From Pseudonocardia sp. ICBG1293 (lineage in GTDB: Bacteria; Actinomycetota; Actinomycetes; Mycobacteriales; Pseudonocardiaceae): a stretch of 64,000 bases of DNA. Below, piece after piece: positions 43,048-51,514 of the stretch; position 1 is the stretch's first letter, and each line of letters opens with the position of its first letter. The position numbers and the translations under genes are program-made. Location of the stretch: assembly GCF_020131355.1 (NCBI RefSeq), contig NZ_JAHLEL010000053.1, positions 1 through 64,000 of the forward strand. The letters run 5' to 3'. The notes beneath the pieces were generated by a model. That model did not search any database. It saw only the letters and a list, made by a program, of their open reading frames with translations, and was not told the DNA's origin.

Positions 43048-44256
43048 TCACCGGCGGACGGCCGAGCGGTAGGCCAGCCGCCGCAGCAGGGTCTCGGCGG
43101 GCCCCCGGACACCGGCCAGGTCGAGCCGGTACGCGACGACGACGGTGAGCAGCCACACCCCGACCGCGACCAGTGACGCCGACCAGCTCGAGAGGTGCGC
43201 GCCCAGCCCGAGGCCCCAGGCGGCGAGCAGCGGCACGAACAGCAGCGACTGCGCCAGGTAGCCGCTCAGCGACCGGCGGCCGAGCGCGACCAGGGCCCGG
43301 ACCGGCAGCGGCGGCACCGGACGGGTACCGAGCCGGTGCGCGACGAGGCCGAACACCGCGACGTAGCCGAGGGCCGCGAAGATCCCGGTGGCGATGTGCA
43401 GACCGGCGAACGCGCCCGGGTCCGGCAGGACGACGACGCCGACGTGCACGAGCGCCTGGGCGAGCCCCGCCGACCAGCCGACGGCGATGCCCACGACGGC
43501 GGTGCGGCGGAGCAGGGGCAGGTACCGGCCCGGCTCCTCCAGGACACGGTGCCGCGCGGCGAGCATCCCGAGCAGCACCGCGGCGGGCATCACCAGTGTC
43601 AGGAACGCTCCGGGGAGCGCCGCGACCCACAGTGCGAGCCGCGTCGGCAGGGTGGCGAGCCAGCCCGGCGTGGACAGGGCCACCTGCTGCGCGACGGCCG
43701 TGGGCGTGCCGGCGCCGGTGAACTGCGCGAGCACGCCGGTCACCGCGGGGACGACCACGGCCAGACCGACCAGCACACCGGCCCCGATCCGCAGGGTGCG
43801 GTCGCTGCGGTGCAGGAACAGCGGCACCAGCACCAGGCCGAGGACACCGTAGGTGCCGAGGATGTCGCCCTGCCACAGCAGTGCCGCGTGCAGCAGGCCG
43901 AACGCGAGCATCCACCAGTGCCGGGTGCGCAGCAGCCGACGCGCCTGCGCACGGGTGCCGCCGCCGGCGATGCGGCGGGCGTAGAGCTGCCCGATGCCGT
44001 AGGCGAACAGGAACCCGAACAGCGTCCAGGCCCGGCCGTCGACGGCGGTGATGGTCACGATCTGGGCGGTCCGGTCGGCGGGCCCGCCGGCCGCGGCGTG
44101 CAGCAGCGTGGCCCCCAGCTCCGAGGTGTAGGCGAACCAGGGGGCGTGGGCCAGTGCGATCAGCAGCAGCATCGCACCCCGGGCGAGGTCGGGGGCGAGC
44201 GCACGGTCGCGCACCGGGGTGGGCGCGACGGTCGCTGCGGGCGGCGCGGTGGACAT
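43048..44256 (-). CDS. DUF418-family membrane protein
   Basis: 402 residues with about ten hydrophobic segments. It begins RALAPDLARGAMLLLIALAHAPWF, runs through GRAWTLFGFLFAYGIGQLYARR and RTRHWWMLAFGLLHAALLWQGDILGTYGVLGLVLVPLF, and ends with LVALGRRSLSGYLAQSLLFVPLL, all typical of DUF418/YeiB-type proteins related to acyltransferase-3. Role unknown; transport or acyl transfer is possible. ATG 44256 has GAGGAG upstream. IS-C is inserted 28 bp beyond its stop codon, so the gene itself is intact. Confidence 0.88.
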   Translation of the reverse strand: MSTAPPAATVAPTPVRDRALAPDLARGAMLLLIALAHAPWFAYTSELGATLLHAAAGGPADRTAQIVTITAVDGRAWTLFGFLFAYGIGQLYARRIAGGGTRAQARRLLRTRHWWMLAFGLLHAALLWQGDILGTYGVLGLVLVPLFLHRSDRTLRIGAGVLVGLAVVVPAVTGVLAQFTGAGTPTAVAQQVALSTPGWLATLPTRLALWVAALPGAFLTLVMPAAVLLGMLAARHRVLEEPGRYLPLLRRTAVVGIAVGWSAGLAQALVHVGVVVLPDPGAFAGLHIATGIFAALGYVAVFGLVAHRLGTRPVPPLPVRALVALGRRSLSGYLAQSLLFVPLLAAWGLGLGAHLSSWSASLVAVGVWLLTVVVAYRLDLAGVRGPAETLLRRLAYRSAVRR

Positions 44257-44331
44257 GGGCGTCTCCTCACGAGGCGGTGGGAGCCCCATCGGAAACGATG
44301 CCGTCGCGTCCGGGTCAAGCAGTGCCCGCCG

Positions 44332-44344
44332 TATCCTCGCCGGC
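44332..44344 (+). promoter_or_regulatory. -10 box of a leaderless DUF6104 gene
   Basis: TATCCT (44332-44337) stands seven bases before ATG 44345 and there is no Shine-Dalgarno, the arrangement of actinobacterial leaderless genes. Confidence 0.55.
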
Positions 44345-44521
44345 ATGTACTTCACCGACCGCGGCATCGAGGAGCTCGTCGACCGGCGCGGCGAGGAGCA
44401 GGTCAGCGTCGAGTGGCTGGCCGACCGGCTCCGCGCCTTCGTCGACGCGAACCCCCAGTTCGAGACGGCCGTCGAGCGGCTGTCGAGCTTCCTCGCCCGG
44501 GACGACGCCGACGACGAGTGA
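44345..44521 (+). CDS. DUF6104 family protein
   Basis: 58 residues, MYFTDRGIEELVDRRGEEQV at the start, then SVEWLADRLRAFVDANPQFETAVERLSSFLARDD. This is a short, highly conserved actinobacterial family of unknown function, acidic at its C-terminus and predicted all-helical. ATG 44345 matches the conserved family start, and a -10 box at the right distance suggests a leaderless mRNA. Divergent from the DUF418 gene. Confidence 0.85.
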   Translation: MYFTDRGIEELVDRRGEEQVSVEWLADRLRAFVDANPQFETAVERLSSFLARDDADDE

Positions 44522-44527
44522 CGCCGT

Positions 44528-44560
44528 GACCACAACGACCACAGGGCACGCAGCGACCAC
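44528..44560 (+). promoter_or_regulatory. Three GACCAC direct repeats upstream of the CitMHS gene
   Basis: GACCAC at 44528, 44537 and 44555, i.e. spaced 9 and 18 bp, inside an A/C-rich patch unlike its surroundings. It lies about 90-120 bp before the citrate transporter start and may bind its regulator. No candidate regulator gene is adjacent. Confidence 0.4.
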
Positions 44561-44646
44561 TACGAGGGCTGTGTCCGCAAGCGGGACCGGGGCACCGGTC
44601 CGGACCTAGCGTCGCTCCTCGACACATCCGTCGAGGAGGAGCACCG

Positions 44647-46086
44647 ATGCTCATCGTTCTCGGGTCCGCGATGATCGCGGTCTTCATGTACCTGATCCTG
44701 TCGAAGCGGCTCGCGCCGACCCTGGCGCTGGTGCTCGTCCCGCTGACCTTCGCCCTGGTGGTGACCGGCACCGGACTGTCCGAACCGGGTGAGGACGGCG
44801 TCGTCGACTCCATCTCCTCGGCGTTCTCCGACTTCGCGCCGACGGCCGTGCTGCTGTTCTTCGCGATCATCTTCTTCGGCACGATGATCGACGTCGGCCT
44901 GTTCGACCCGCTGATCCGTTTCGTGCTCCGCACGGTGAACAACGACCCGGTCCGCCTGGTCGTGCTGACCGCGGTGCTCGCCGGTGTCGTCTCCCTCGAC
45001 GGCGACGGCTCGACGACCTTCATCATCACGGTGTCCGCGCTGCTGCCGATCTACCTGCGGCTCGGGCTCAGCCCGGTGGTGCTGACCGTCGTCGCCAACC
45101 TCGCGAACGGCGTGCTCAACATCCTGCCCTGGGGCGGCCCGACGATCCGCGCCGCGACGGTCCTGAACGTGTCGCCCTCGGAGCTGTTCAACCCGATGGT
45201 CCCGGGCATGGCCGCCGGCATCGCCACGGTGCTGCTGCTGGCCTGGCAGCTCGGCCGTTCCGAGCGCAAGCGCCTGCTCGCCTCCGGCCGCACCCTGTCG
45301 GTCGTCGCCGACGAGATGGTGGCGGTGCGCGAACCCGCCCTGGTCGGCGGGGGCACCGGCTCCGACGGCACACACGGTGCCGACCGCCCGGCGTCGGGCT
45401 CCGCCGGGGGCGCCTCCGACGCCGCCGACGACCTCGGGGGCACGCTGGACCCGAACCGCCCGACCCTGCGGCCGAAGCTGATCTGGTTCAACCTCGGGCT
45501 CACCGTCGCCCTGCTGGTGCTGCTGGGCATGGACGTCCTGCCGCTGTCGCTGGTGTTCGTCGCGGCCGCCGCGGTCGCCCTGGTCGTGAACTTCCCGAAG
45601 CCCGAGGACCAGCTCAGGGCGGTGACCTCGCACGCCACCTCGATCGTCGGCGTCGTCTCCATGGTGTTCGCCGCCGCGGTCCTGGTCGGGGTGCTGTCGG
45701 GCACCGGCATGGTGACGGCGATGGCGAACGGCATCGTCTCCGCCGTGCCGCCGTCGGTCGGCTCCTGGTTCGCGGTGATCACCGGTGTGCTGAGCATGCC
45801 GCTGACGTTCTTCCTCACCAACGACGCGTTCTACTTCGGCATCCTCCCGATCCTGACCGAGGCCGCGGGCCACTACGGCATCGCCCCGGTGGAGATGGCC
45901 CGCGCCTCGATCATCGGCCAGCCGGTGCACATGACCAGCCCGCTGGTCCCGGCGCTGCTGCTGCTCGTCTCGCTGGCGAAGGTCAACCTGGCCGACCACC
46001 ACCGCAGGGTCATCTGGCGGGCCGCGGTCTGCTCGCTGGTCATGCTGGGAGTGGCGCTGCTGCTGGGCGTCGTCTCGCTGGGCTGA
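44647..46086 (+). CDS. CitMHS-family citrate-metal:H+ symporter
   Basis: 479 residues with about twelve hydrophobic segments in two halves separated by a long Gly/Ser/Ala-rich cytoplasmic loop (GGGTGSDGTHGADRP region, about 225-270). Blocks SLDGDGSTTFIITVSALLPIYLRLGL, ANGVLNILPWGGPTIRAATVL and FFLTNDAFYFGILPILTEAAGHYGI are hallmarks of CitMHS proteins, which import citrate with Mg2+ or Ca2+. ATG 44647 has CGAGGAGGAG upstream. It stands alone, 125 bp after DUF6104. Confidence 0.92.
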   Translation: MLIVLGSAMIAVFMYLILSKRLAPTLALVLVPLTFALVVTGTGLSEPGEDGVVDSISSAFSDFAPTAVLLFFAIIFFGTMIDVGLFDPLIRFVLRTVNNDPVRLVVLTAVLAGVVSLDGDGSTTFIITVSALLPIYLRLGLSPVVLTVVANLANGVLNILPWGGPTIRAATVLNVSPSELFNPMVPGMAAGIATVLLLAWQLGRSERKRLLASGRTLSVVADEMVAVREPALVGGGTGSDGTHGADRPASGSAGGASDAADDLGGTLDPNRPTLRPKLIWFNLGLTVALLVLLGMDVLPLSLVFVAAAAVALVVNFPKPEDQLRAVTSHATSIVGVVSMVFAAAVLVGVLSGTGMVTAMANGIVSAVPPSVGSWFAVITGVLSMPLTFFLTNDAFYFGILPILTEAAGHYGIAPVEMARASIIGQPVHMTSPLVPALLLLVSLAKVNLADHHRRVIWRAAVCSLVMLGVALLLGVVSLG

Positions 46087-46174
46087 CCGCCCGCCCACGA
46101 TCCGGTGCCGCGCACGCGGTACGCCGGGGAGGGGCGGACGGCGACCACCGGCCCCGGACCCCCGGCCCCACCGT

Positions 46175-46230
46175 CGAGATGCAGCTCAGGGTTGCCCGTC
46201 ACCCGCGTGGCCGGCCCGGGCTGCATCTCG
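46175..46230. repeat. Dispersed palindrome R4
   Basis: CGAGATGCAGCTCAGG at 46175 with its complement CTGCATCTCG ending at 46230. A fourth, partly diverged copy of the R1-R3 family, 18 kb away, again between converging genes (46086 plus, 46279 minus). Confidence 0.7.
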
Positions 46231-46278
46231 GCGTGTCCGGCCCGTGCGGCGCGGGCGTGGGACGCGTACGGGGCGGGG

Positions 46279-46689
46279 TCAGTCGTCGTCGCGGCGCAGG
46301 CGGAACAGCCGCCGGTCGCCCGAGGAGCGCAGCTCGCGCAGGGCCTCGTCGGCGGCCTCCTCCAGCGCGGCGTGCTCGTCGGGGTCGGCGCGCAGGTCGG
46401 GTCGCGGCCGGGGACGCCCCGGCTCCTCGGCCGACCACATCAGCTGCAACGCCGCCTCCCAGCGCAGCTCGAACATGCCGCGGGCCAGGGTGAGCCGGTC
46501 CGCGGCGTCGCGCAGCTCCCGCTCGGTGCCGCGCAGCTCGCGGCGCAGCTCCTCGGCCCGACGGGCGTCGCGTTCCCGCAGGTCGACGACGGCGCCGGCG
46601 AGCTCGGACACGACCGCGCGGTACCGTTCCACGGCACTCACGACCCACCCGGCAGTACCCGCACCGCGGCCGGCGGCGACGGGGTTCAC
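46279..46689 (-). CDS. Coiled-coil protein, third gene of the FtsK-like cassette
   Basis: 136 residues from GTG 46689, overlapping the stop of the ATPase gene by three bases (GTGA), so translation is coupled. Residues 20-100 are a long charged coiled coil (VVDLRERDARRAEELRRELRGTERELRDAADRLTLARGMFELRWEAALQLMW), followed by a Pro/Arg-rich turn and a second helix (HAALEEAADEALREL). No family recognised, no signal peptide, no membrane segment. It could be an adaptor or substrate of the ATPase. Confidence 0.75.
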   Translation of the reverse strand: MNPVAAGRGAGTAGWVVSAVERYRAVVSELAGAVVDLRERDARRAEELRRELRGTERELRDAADRLTLARGMFELRWEAALQLMWSAEEPGRPRPRPDLRADPDEHAALEEAADEALRELRSSGDRRLFRLRRDDD

Positions 46690-49448
46690 GACCCGCCTCC
46701 GGCGTCGGTCAGGATGACCAGCTGCGGACGGCCGTGCCGGGCACGGTCGAGGAACAGCGCCCGCCCCGGCGTCGGCGTCCAGTCCAGCGGCTGCCCACCC
46801 AGCAGCGCCACCAGGTCGGTGCCCTGCACACCCGTCGCCACCCAGACGCCCAGGTCGTCGATCGCGGCCCCCGGCGGCGCCAGCAGCGTCTTGAGCCGCT
46901 GCGCGCCCTGCCACCAGCCCAGCACGTGCACCCCGACGCCCGGCCCGTGACGCAGCAGTGCCCGCAGGTCCTCGGTCCCGGTGCGGTCCAGCATCGACTC
47001 CGCGGCGTCGGCGCCGAACACCACGACCAGCAACGGCGCATGCCCCCCACCGCCCGTCGCGGCCCGGGCGCGGACGGTCGCCGCCAGCTCGGCCACGCGG
47101 GCGGCGAACCCGTCGGCGGAGACCTTCTCCACCGTGCCGGGCAGGTCGGGAGCCAGCGCGCCGGCGGCGGCCGCCGCGTCCGGGGCCAGTGGCACGAGCA
47201 CGACCTGCGCCCCGGCCTGGTCGGGCAGCGACGCGGCCACCGACCGGACGGCCGAGCACAGCAGCGGGACCGCGACGCGGGCGTCGGGTCCGATCACCCC
47301 GAGGTTGCGCCCCGGCGCGTCGGACAGCTCGGCGGCCGCCGGGCTGCCGTGGACGTCGACGAACTGCCCGACCAGCGCGCGGGGCACGCCGTCGGCGGGC
47401 AGCCGGGCGGCCAGCACGTCGTGGGAGGGGGCACGGGCACCGTCGAAGACGACCGGCTCCGGGGTGTCCGGGAAGTCCGCGAACGCCGTCACCTGGACGT
47501 CACGGACCACCGGGCCACCCGCCTCGGGCAGCCGGACCACGTGGTTGCCGTGCGCGACCCCCGAGTCGTGGTTGACGACCGCGTGCCAGCGCGGGAGCGC
47601 CAGTGCCGCCTCGTTGTCCTGGGCCAGGATCCGCCGCGCGCGGGGCAGCGCGACCCGCAGCACGAACTGCTCGAAGATCGCCGAACGGCCCCACAGCGCG
47701 TCGATGCCGGAGACGTCCTGGCTGGCCAGCACGAGGTGCACGCCCTGGGACCGGCCGCGTCGGGCGACGTCCTCCAGCAGCGCGGTCGCCTCGGCGCTCA
47801 CCGCGTCGCGGCCGGTGAACAGGAACTGGAACTCGTCGATGACCGCGACGATCCGTGGCAGCCGCAGGTCCGGACGCTCCACCCGGAGCTCGGCCAGCTT
47901 GGTCGCGCCGTGCCGGCGGGCGGCCTCGGCGCGGCTGCGCATGACCTCGGACAGGTGGCGCAGCAGCGCGAGCCCGAACTCCCGGTCGGTGTTGATGTTG
48001 ACGCCGATCAGCCGGGCCTGCGGCAGCCGGTCGGCGCGGTGCCCGTCGGGGTCGGGGGCGAACGGGGTGAACGACACCCCCTCCTTGAAGTCGAGCAGGT
48101 ACAGCTCGACCTCGTCGGGGCCGTAGTGCGCGGCGAGACCGGCGATCCAGGCCAGCAGCAGGTTCGTCTTGCCCGATCCGCTGGGGCCGCCGACGAGCGC
48201 GTGCGGGGAGTGGTCGTCGAGGCTCAGCTCGGCGGGGATGCCGTCCTCGTGCCCGACCACGACCTTCAGACCGTCGTGCGAGCGGCCCTCACCCCGCCGG
48301 CGGGGCAGCATGTCCTTGAACGCGCCCAGCCGCCCACGCCACTGCTCGTGCCCGGCGGCGATCGCCTCGCACACCGCGGTGACGTCGTCGGCGGGCACCG
48401 GCGGGTCCGGTTCGACGAGCACGTGCGGCCCGGTGACCGAGGTGCGCACCGGGACCGGCAGCCGGTCGTCGGTGGGGTCGACGCCCGGTGGGTCCCCGAA
48501 GTCGACGGTCTCCACCGGGCGCGGCAGCGCGGCCGGCACGTCGAGCAGCACCAGCTGCACCCCGGCCGCGACCCCGCCCCGCGCGACCCGCTGCAGCTGC
48601 CTCAGCTCGGCCTCGGGCAGCTCGCGACCGTTCCCGACGAGCACCGCCACCAGCCACGCCTCGGGCCGCTCCCCCGTGCGGTCGGCGAGCTCGCGCAGCG
48701 AGGTCGCCCCCTCGGCGAGGACCCGGGTCTGCACCCGGCGGATCCGGTCGGACAGCTGTTCCAGCAGCCGTCCCAGCCGGGTCGGGTCGTGCACGGTCAG
48801 CAGCCCGGTCCGGGTCAGCGGGTACAGGCCGGGCAGCGCCCCGGCGAGCTGGCCGACGTCCCAGACGTGCACGTTCACCACACCGGGCCGGAAGTGCCGC
48901 ACGGTGCGCAGGACCAGCTGCTCGACCATCGCCTCGGCCCGGTCACGGGAGCGTGGCGTCGACACAACCTGCAGGTGCGCACCGTCGAGCAGCGGGACCG
49001 CGACCCGGAACGGGGCGCCGCCCTCCACCGAGCCGGTGCCGAGCACCCACATCTCCGGGACCGGACCGGTCGGTTCCACCGCGCCGGGGACCGGCTTCCA
49101 GTCGGCCGGGTCGTCCCCGGCCGCGCCGGGGGTGGCGTCGGCGACGATCTCCGACAGCGTCTGCGGCGAGTCGCCCTGCCACCGGTCGAACACGTGCGCC
49201 CGGTCCTCGGCGACCCGGGCGAGCACCCCGGAGAGCCGCGGGTTGTCGAGCACCCGGGTCAGCCCCGGATCGCGCCGCGCGGCGTCGTGCCCGGTCTCGC
49301 GCAGCCACAGCTCCGCCATGACCTCGGCGTGCCGCGCGGCGGCCCGGTCCCGGCGGCCCTCGGCCGCACCGAGCGCGCGCGACGCCGCCCGGTGGAACTC
49401 GTCGAACGCGGACCGGATCCGCTCGCGGCGGTTCGGACGACGGGCCAT
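46686..49448 (-). CDS. FtsK/SpoIIIE (EccC-like) ATPase, soluble
   Basis: 920 residues, no membrane segment. Helical N-terminus (1-90, with a conserved-looking WLRETGHDAARRDP), then three ATPase-like modules. The first (about 130-420) lacks a Walker A. The second (about 400-690) is canonical: GGPSGSGKTN with K427, IVAVIDEFQFLF with D538 and E539, and RRGRSQGVHLVLASQD. The third (about 700-920) is degenerate. Three modules in tandem is the plan of the type VII secretion motor EccC, but the usual transmembrane helices and partner genes are missing. ATG 49448 lies 19 bases after the 86-aa gene. Confidence 0.87.
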   Translation of the reverse strand: MARRPNRRERIRSAFDEFHRAASRALGAAEGRRDRAAARHAEVMAELWLRETGHDAARRDPGLTRVLDNPRLSGVLARVAEDRAHVFDRWQGDSPQTLSEIVADATPGAAGDDPADWKPVPGAVEPTGPVPEMWVLGTGSVEGGAPFRVAVPLLDGAHLQVVSTPRSRDRAEAMVEQLVLRTVRHFRPGVVNVHVWDVGQLAGALPGLYPLTRTGLLTVHDPTRLGRLLEQLSDRIRRVQTRVLAEGATSLRELADRTGERPEAWLVAVLVGNGRELPEAELRQLQRVARGGVAAGVQLVLLDVPAALPRPVETVDFGDPPGVDPTDDRLPVPVRTSVTGPHVLVEPDPPVPADDVTAVCEAIAAGHEQWRGRLGAFKDMLPRRRGEGRSHDGLKVVVGHEDGIPAELSLDDHSPHALVGGPSGSGKTNLLLAWIAGLAAHYGPDEVELYLLDFKEGVSFTPFAPDPDGHRADRLPQARLIGVNINTDREFGLALLRHLSEVMRSRAEAARRHGATKLAELRVERPDLRLPRIVAVIDEFQFLFTGRDAVSAEATALLEDVARRGRSQGVHLVLASQDVSGIDALWGRSAIFEQFVLRVALPRARRILAQDNEAALALPRWHAVVNHDSGVAHGNHVVRLPEAGGPVVRDVQVTAFADFPDTPEPVVFDGARAPSHDVLAARLPADGVPRALVGQFVDVHGSPAAAELSDAPGRNLGVIGPDARVAVPLLCSAVRSVAASLPDQAGAQVVLVPLAPDAAAAAGALAPDLPGTVEKVSADGFAARVAELAATVRARAATGGGGHAPLLVVVFGADAAESMLDRTGTEDLRALLRHGPGVGVHVLGWWQGAQRLKTLLAPPGAAIDDLGVWVATGVQGTDLVALLGGQPLDWTPTPGRALFLDRARHGRPQLVILTDAGGGS

Positions 49449-49467
49449 CAGGGGCGGGCGGGCGCGG

Positions 49468-49728
49468 TCAGAGCCGCGAGGCGACGTCGTCGGCGGACTG
49501 CATGGCGATGTGCAGCGCCTGCTCGACCTCGTCGATCTTCTCCGACGCGGCGGCGAAGCGGGCCCGGGCGTCGTCGGCGTCGTTCTGGGCGGTGCCGTAG
49601 ATGTTCTGGGAGAACGCGGCGCCGGCCTCCTCGATGGCCTGCCGGGCGTGCCGCAGCGCGCCGAGGCTCTCGGTGGCCTGCTGGTTGGCCCGCCCGATCC
49701 CGGCCCGGATCTCGTCGATGTTCGCCAT
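49468..49728 (-). CDS. 86-aa helical-hairpin protein, first gene of the FtsK-like cassette
   Basis: Two helices (about 3-40 and 50-84) joined by QNIYGTAQND. The length and hairpin plan recall WXG100/ESX proteins, yet there is no WxG at the turn and no YxxxD/E export signal. ATG 49728 with GGAGGG five bases upstream is preferred to GTG 49734. It is the first gene of a three-gene unit with the ATPase and coiled-coil genes. A palindrome surrounds a possible -10 box upstream. Function unknown; a substrate or chaperone of the ATPase is my guess. Confidence 0.8.
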   Translation of the reverse strand: MANIDEIRAGIGRANQQATESLGALRHARQAIEEAGAAFSQNIYGTAQNDADDARARFAAASEKIDEVEQALHIAMQSADDVASRL

Positions 49729-49763
49729 GCCCACCCTCCGTGCGTGCGCGTGCGGCGACCGTG

Positions 49764-49797
49764 ACCGGCCGACGCCGCGGCCAATCTATCGGCCGGT
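49764..49797 (-). promoter_or_regulatory. Operator with -10 box in its loop, cassette promoter
   Basis: ACCGGCCGA (49764-49772) and its exact complement TCGGCCGGT (49789-49797) flank 16 bases that contain TAGATT on the minus strand (49788-49783), a good -10 box for the 86-aa gene. A protein bound to the arms would cover the promoter. Confidence 0.6.
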
Positions 49798-49996
49798 CCC
49801 GGTACCCGTTCATGGTGCGCCGGGGGGACACCGGCTGCAACGGCGGGTACCCCCTCCACCGCGGTCCGTCGCCGCCGTCGGGGTCCGATACGTCCGTTCG
49901 TGACCCTTCCGCGCTGGAATGCGCCGCGCTGCTCGCCTAGCGTGCTCGGCGCACCCCCGCGATCCCCCCACGACGCCGTGATCGGAGACTGTGACG

Positions 49997-51406
49997 ATGG
50001 CCTCCCCCGGTCCGCAGACGGACTTCCTCGAACCTCCCACCGGCGCGCGGAAGATCCGCTCCATCGGGCCGGGCCTGCTGGCCGCGGCGACCGGGGTCGG
50101 CGCCGGCGACCTCGTCGCGACGATGGTGGCCGGCGCGTCGTTCGGGACCGTGCTGCTGTGGGCCGCCGTCGTCGGCACCCTGGTCAAGCTCGCGCTCGGG
50201 GAGGCCGTCGGCCGGTGGCACCTGGGGTCCGGCGCCACCATGCTCGACGGCTGGCGACGGCTGGGCTACTGGGCCACCGGCTTCTTCGGCGTCTACATCG
50301 TGGTGTGGGGCTTCGTCTACGGCGCCACCGCGATGTCGGCGGTGGGGCTGCCCCTCAACGCGCTGTTCGGCGGGCTGCCGGTCGGCGGGTGGGCGGCGAT
50401 CGCCGGCGTCGTCGGGCTGGTACTGGTCTGGGTGCAGCGCTACCACGCCTTCGAGAAGTTCATGACCGTGCTCGTACTGATCAAGTTCGCGACGGTGGTG
50501 TTCGTCGCGATCCTGGTCGGACCGGACCTGCCCGCGCTCGCGAACGGGCTCGTCCCCCGGCTGCCCGAGGGATCCACGGTCTACGTGCTGGGCCTCATCG
50601 GCGGCGTCGGCGGCACGATCACGATGGCCGCCTACGGCTACTGGCTGTTCGCGAAGGGCTGGAAGGGCCCGAGATGGCTGTCGATGATGCGGCTGGACAA
50701 CGCCACCGGCTACATCATGACCGGCATCTTCGTGATCTCGATGCTCGTCGTCGGGTCCACGATCCTGCTCGGGGAGAACCTCACCGAGTCCGACAGCGGG
50801 CTGCTCACCCTCGCCGACCGGCTCGGCGCCCTCTACGGCGATCCGGTGCGGATCCTGTTCCTCGTCGGCTTCCTGTCGGTCACCTTCACCTCGTTGCTGG
50901 GCGTGTGGAACGGCGTCTCGCTGCTGTTCACCGACTGGGTGCGGGCGATCCGGCTGCCGCACGGCGCGAAGGCCGCGATCGGGCCGGACGTCGAGAACGC
51001 CGTCGTCGCCGGGGAGGAGCGCACCGCCGTCGAGGGCGGGAGCGCCGGTGGCACGGCCGCGGACCCCGCACCCGGGGACGAGCGCGGCGACGGGCCCGGG
51101 CGGCCCGGCGCCTACGAGGCGGCACGCGCCGAGCGATCGCTGCCCTTCCGCGGCTACCTGCTGTGGCTGACGTTCCCCCCGATGGCGCTGCTGCTGATCG
51201 GGCGGCCATTCGCGCTGACCCTGGTCTACGGCGTCCTGGGATCGTTCTTCATGCCGTTCCTGGCGGTCACGCTGCTCCTGCTGCTCAACACCCGGATGGT
51301 CGCCCCCGAGGCACGCTCGCGGTGGCTGTCCAACGCGATCCTGGGGATCTCCTCGGTGCTGTTCGCGGTCCTGCTGGTCACCGACGTGTACTCGCGCCTG
51401 ACCTGA
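49997..51406 (+). CDS. Nramp-related transporter without the canonical metal site
   Basis: 469 residues with about eleven hydrophobic segments and an Nramp-like start, IRSIGPGLLAAATGVGAGDLVATMVAGASFG. In true Nramp proteins helix 1 carries DPGN at the place where this one has GAGD, and helix 6 carries MPHN where it has GGTITMAAYGY. The residues that bind Mn2+ or Fe2+ are thus absent, as in Nramp-related magnesium transporters, although the exact subgroup is my inference. A long Gly/Glu-rich loop lies at about 335-375. ATG 49997 has GGAG nine bases upstream; GTG 49991 is possible. Divergent from the FtsK-like cassette. Confidence 0.85.
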   Translation: MASPGPQTDFLEPPTGARKIRSIGPGLLAAATGVGAGDLVATMVAGASFGTVLLWAAVVGTLVKLALGEAVGRWHLGSGATMLDGWRRLGYWATGFFGVYIVVWGFVYGATAMSAVGLPLNALFGGLPVGGWAAIAGVVGLVLVWVQRYHAFEKFMTVLVLIKFATVVFVAILVGPDLPALANGLVPRLPEGSTVYVLGLIGGVGGTITMAAYGYWLFAKGWKGPRWLSMMRLDNATGYIMTGIFVISMLVVGSTILLGENLTESDSGLLTLADRLGALYGDPVRILFLVGFLSVTFTSLLGVWNGVSLLFTDWVRAIRLPHGAKAAIGPDVENAVVAGEERTAVEGGSAGGTAADPAPGDERGDGPGRPGAYEAARAERSLPFRGYLLWLTFPPMALLLIGRPFALTLVYGVLGSFFMPFLAVTLLLLLNTRMVAPEARSRWLSNAILGISSVLFAVLLVTDVYSRLT

Positions 51407-51451
51407 CCCGCGCCCGGAGGCCCGCCCCACGCCTCCTCCTCCCCTTCTCCT

Positions 51452-51504
51452 CGCACGAACGGGCCCCTCGTACGAACCTTTCGTACGAGGGGCCCGTTCG
51501 TGCG
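51452..51504. terminator. 24-bp perfect-stem bidirectional terminator
   Basis: Stem 51452-51475 with 51481-51504, loop ACCTT, between the convergent Nramp-like and MOSC genes. The longest perfect stem in the window. Confidence 0.88.
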
Positions 51505-51514
51505 CAGCCGGGGG

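Noticed and set aside
46279-49728. A complete ESX/type VII secretion locus
   Set aside because: No EccB, EccD, EccE, mycosin or WxG protein and no membrane helices in the ATPase; only the three-gene cassette is supported.
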